From assembly GCA_036444495.1 (NCBI GenBank), contig JAZGBC010000045.1:1-8157 (forward strand): a DNA stretch of 8,157 bases, written 5' to 3'. Made by a program: the position numbers and the translations under genes. This document shows, in pieces, positions 5,931 to 8,157 of this stretch (positions are counted from its first letter, which is position 1; each line of letters opens with the position of its first letter). The notes under the pieces are model-generated. The model ran no database searches and was not told the origin of the DNA. It worked only from the letters and a program-made list of their open reading frames with translations. The stretch comes from JAZGBC01 sp036444495 (GTDB taxonomy: Bacteria > Pseudomonadota > Alphaproteobacteria > Kiloniellales > J153).

Positions 5931-8157
5931 ATGGAACCGAACCTTTTCAAGTACATCTGGCGGCACTCCAAGAGCGAACAGGTCTCGATCCTCCTGCTCG
6001 TGCTGTTTTCGCTGCCCTTCTACTTCATCGCGCTGGATGTGCCGAAGAGGATCGTCAACCGCGGCATCCTGGGCGACGGTTTCGACGGACCCGGCTCGAC
6101 CCAGGCCTTTCTCGCCTTCGACCTGCCTCTGGCCGAGACATTGACGGGCGAACCGCTGCGCCTGTTCGACGGATTCCAGATGACCCAGGAGAACCTGCTG
6201 CTCGGGCTCAGTTTCATCTTTCTCCTGCTGGTGATCATCAACGGCCTGTTCAAGTTCATCATCAACATCGGCAAGGGGCGCATGGGCGAGCGCATGCTGC
6301 GCCGCCTGCGCTACGAATTGAGCGACCGGCTCCTTCGTTTCCCCATCCTTCAGGTGCGCAAGGTCAAACAGGCCGAGATGGCCACCATGATCAAGGACGA
6401 GGTGGAGCCGCTCGGTGGGTTTATCGGCGACTCCTTCATCGCCCCGGCGTTCCTCGGCGGCCAGGCCTTGACCGCCATGATATTCATTATGGTGCAGAGC
6501 TTTTGGCTCGGTCTGGTTGCGGCCAGTATCGTGCTGTTCCAGGCCTTCCTGATCCCCAAGCTGCGCACGCCCATCCTGCGCCTGGGGCGGCAGCGCCAGC
6601 TTACCTCCCGGCGCCTGGCGGGACGCGTCGCCGAGGTGGTCGATGGTGCGGTCGAGGTGCACGTTCACGACACCTCGAACCTGGAACGGGCCGATTTCTC
6701 TTCACGCCTGGGGCGCATTTTCGAGATCCGCTATGAGATCTTTCAGCGCAAGTTCTTCGTCAAGTTCCTGAACAACTTCCTGGCTCAGATCACGCCCTTC
6801 GCTTTCTACGCCGGCGGCGGACTGCTGGTCATTTACGGCTACCTGGACGTGGGTGCGCTGGTCGCGGTGATCGCGGCCTACAAGGACCTGCCGGGCCCGA
6901 TCAAGGAGCTGATCGATTGGGACCAGCGGCGCAACGATGTGCAGATCAAGTACGAACAGGTAATCATGCAGTTTCAGCCGGATGAGATCCTCGAACCGGA
7001 AGTCCAGGATCCGGATAAGAGCGCCGGACCGCCGCTCGAGGGCGAGCTCATCGCCTCGGCCGTTACCCTGCTCGACGACAACGAGAACCGCCTGGTTGAA
7101 TCGGTGAGCTTTACCGCTGGGCTCGACGAGCATGTCGTAATCATAGGCGCGGGCGGCAGCGGCAAGGAGCAACTGGGCCTGATGCTCGCGCGCCTGGTGC
7201 GCCCCAGTTCGGGCAGCATCAGGATCGGCGGGCGGAACATGGCCGAGTTGCCGCAGGCCGTAACCGGCCGTCGCCTCTCGTACGTCGGGCTGGAGACCTA
7301 TCTTTTTTCGCTTTCGGTCCGCGACAACATGCTCTACGGCCTCAAGCACAAGCCAATACGCGCCGCGGAGTACGACGGCCCGGCGGCGTCGCACCGGGCG
7401 GCATGGGTCGCCGAGAGCGCCAAGGCGGGCAACTCGACCATCGATCTCGCCGCCGACTGGGTCGACTACGCCGCCGCCGGGGCCAAGGGCCCGGACGACA
7501 TCGACGAAAAGATCATCGAAGCCTTGTCCCTGGTGGGCATGGAGGACGACGTCTACCGATTTGGCCTGACAAGCGCGCTCGATCCCGAGACCCACCCGGA
7601 AGCCTGTGCGGCCATCCTCGAAGCGCGCGCCGCGCTGCCCGGGCGGTTGGCCGCGGTGGACGGAGTGGACGCGGAAGACCTGGTGGTTCGCTTCGATCCC
7701 GCGCGCTACAACGCCAACGCCTCGTTGGGTGAGAACCTGCTGTTCGGTACCCCGACCCGGCCGGAGTTCGCTTCCGGCGCGCTCGCCGAAAATGCGCTCA
7801 TGACCCGGGCGTTGAACGAAGCGGGATTGATCGGCCAGATGCTGGACATGGGCCTGAATATCGCCCGCACCATGGTTGAAATCTTCGCCGACCTGCCACC
7901 TGGTCACCCTTTCTTCGAACAGTTCAGCTTCATCGATGCGGACGACCTGCCCGCGTTCCGCACCCTGGTCTCGAAGGCCGATATAAACGGATTGCAATCG
8001 CTCGAGGAAGCCGAACAACTTGCCTTGCGGCGCCTGCCCTTCGATTACGTGGAGGCGCGCCACCGCATGGGCCTGATCGACGAGGAGGCCGAGGTCAAAG
8101 CCGTCGCCGCGCGCAAGCGCTTCGCCGAACTCCTGCCCGAAACGGCGCCCGGTGCGG
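5931..8157 (+). CDS. ABC transporter, fused membrane and atypical ATP-binding domains (partial)
   Basis: The frame is open for 742 codons from the ATG at 5931 to the window edge, so the C-terminus is missing. The N-terminal half looks like an exporter-type membrane domain, with likely spans near 18-35, 89-111, 168-188, 191-209, 283-303 and 307-318. The first external loop is long (about 36-88). An ATP-binding domain starts near 371. Its Walker A is GAGGSGKE (406-413), with Lys412 present but Glu413 where Ser/Thr is usual. The Q-loop region VGLETYLFSLSVRDNMLYG (452-470) has Leu454 at the Gln position. No LSGGQ signature or Walker B occurs up to residue 742; instead a second NASLGENLLFG motif appears at 596-606. 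TAA at 5865 is the nearest upstream in-frame stop, and no other start lies between it and 5931; a weak GAGG precedes the ATG. It is divergent from the glycosyltransferase operon, so export or flipping of its product is plausible (inference). Confidence 0.88.
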   Translation, partial: MEPNLFKYIWRHSKSEQVSILLLVLFSLPFYFIALDVPKRIVNRGILGDGFDGPGSTQAFLAFDLPLAETLTGEPLRLFDGFQMTQENLLLGLSFIFLLLVIINGLFKFIINIGKGRMGERMLRRLRYELSDRLLRFPILQVRKVKQAEMATMIKDEVEPLGGFIGDSFIAPAFLGGQALTAMIFIMVQSFWLGLVAASIVLFQAFLIPKLRTPILRLGRQRQLTSRRLAGRVAEVVDGAVEVHVHDTSNLERADFSSRLGRIFEIRYEIFQRKFFVKFLNNFLAQITPFAFYAGGGLLVIYGYLDVGALVAVIAAYKDLPGPIKELIDWDQRRNDVQIKYEQVIMQFQPDEILEPEVQDPDKSAGPPLEGELIASAVTLLDDNENRLVESVSFTAGLDEHVVIIGAGGSGKEQLGLMLARLVRPSSGSIRIGGRNMAELPQAVTGRRLSYVGLETYLFSLSVRDNMLYGLKHKPIRAAEYDGPAASHRAAWVAESAKAGNSTIDLAADWVDYAAAGAKGPDDIDEKIIEALSLVGMEDDVYRFGLTSALDPETHPEACAAILEARAALPGRLAAVDGVDAEDLVVRFDPARYNANASLGENLLFGTPTRPEFASGALAENALMTRALNEAGLIGQMLDMGLNIARTMVEIFADLPPGHPFFEQFSFIDADDLPAFRTLVSKADINGLQSLEEAEQLALRRLPFDYVEARHRMGLIDEEAEVKAVAARKRFAELLPETAPGA

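Noticed and set aside
5798..6736. Plus-strand open frame of 312 codons overlapping the ABC gene start
   Set aside because: It is in a different frame from the ABC gene and is Arg/Pro/Ala-rich without membrane segments. The frame from 5931 gives the recognisable membrane domain and stays open to the window edge.
6702..8063. Minus-strand open frame of 453 codons opposite the ABC gene
   Set aside because: The plus strand is open over the same span and encodes membrane segments and a Walker A-like motif. The minus-strand product resembles nothing and is a codon-bias shadow.

Overview
The window is GC-rich, densely coding bacterial DNA. Its third codon positions favour G/C and its genes are tightly packed. 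The mix of glycosyltransferases and the type of ABC protein suggest an alphaproteobacterium, perhaps of the Rhodospirillales kind. That placement is inference; the window has no rRNA or other taxonomic marker.

Layout. Two divergent units share a 250-bp intergenic region (5681-5930). On the minus strand, read right to left, five genes look like one operon: a MurG-like/COG4671-type glycosyltransferase (5680-4439), a GT4 glycosyltransferase (4392-3139), a second GT4 glycosyltransferase (3116-1983), a histidine phosphatase (1986-1372) and a second COG4671-type glycosyltransferase (1375-176). The last three genes are joined by 4-bp stop/start overlaps (GTGA and ATGA). On the plus strand, a large ABC transporter protein starts at 5931 and runs off the right edge. 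It has a fused membrane domain and an atypical ATP-binding domain. The left 175 bases hold no convincing gene but carry a nested inverted repeat of about 98 nt with a perfect 20-bp outer stem.

How the genes may work together (inference). Four glycosyltransferases of two fold families, plus a phosphatase, could build a glycan or glycolipid on the cytoplasmic side of the membrane. The divergent ABC protein could flip or export it, or control that step. The sequence does not show the sugar donors, the acceptor or the product.

Most unusual points. The ABC protein has Glu where Walker A normally has Ser/Thr and Leu at the Q-loop glutamine position. More than 270 residues follow the Q-loop without an LSGGQ signature, and within them is a second copy of the motif that normally follows the Q-loop. 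The two COG4671-type paralogues at the two ends of the operon and the nested hairpin beyond its last gene are also worth attention.
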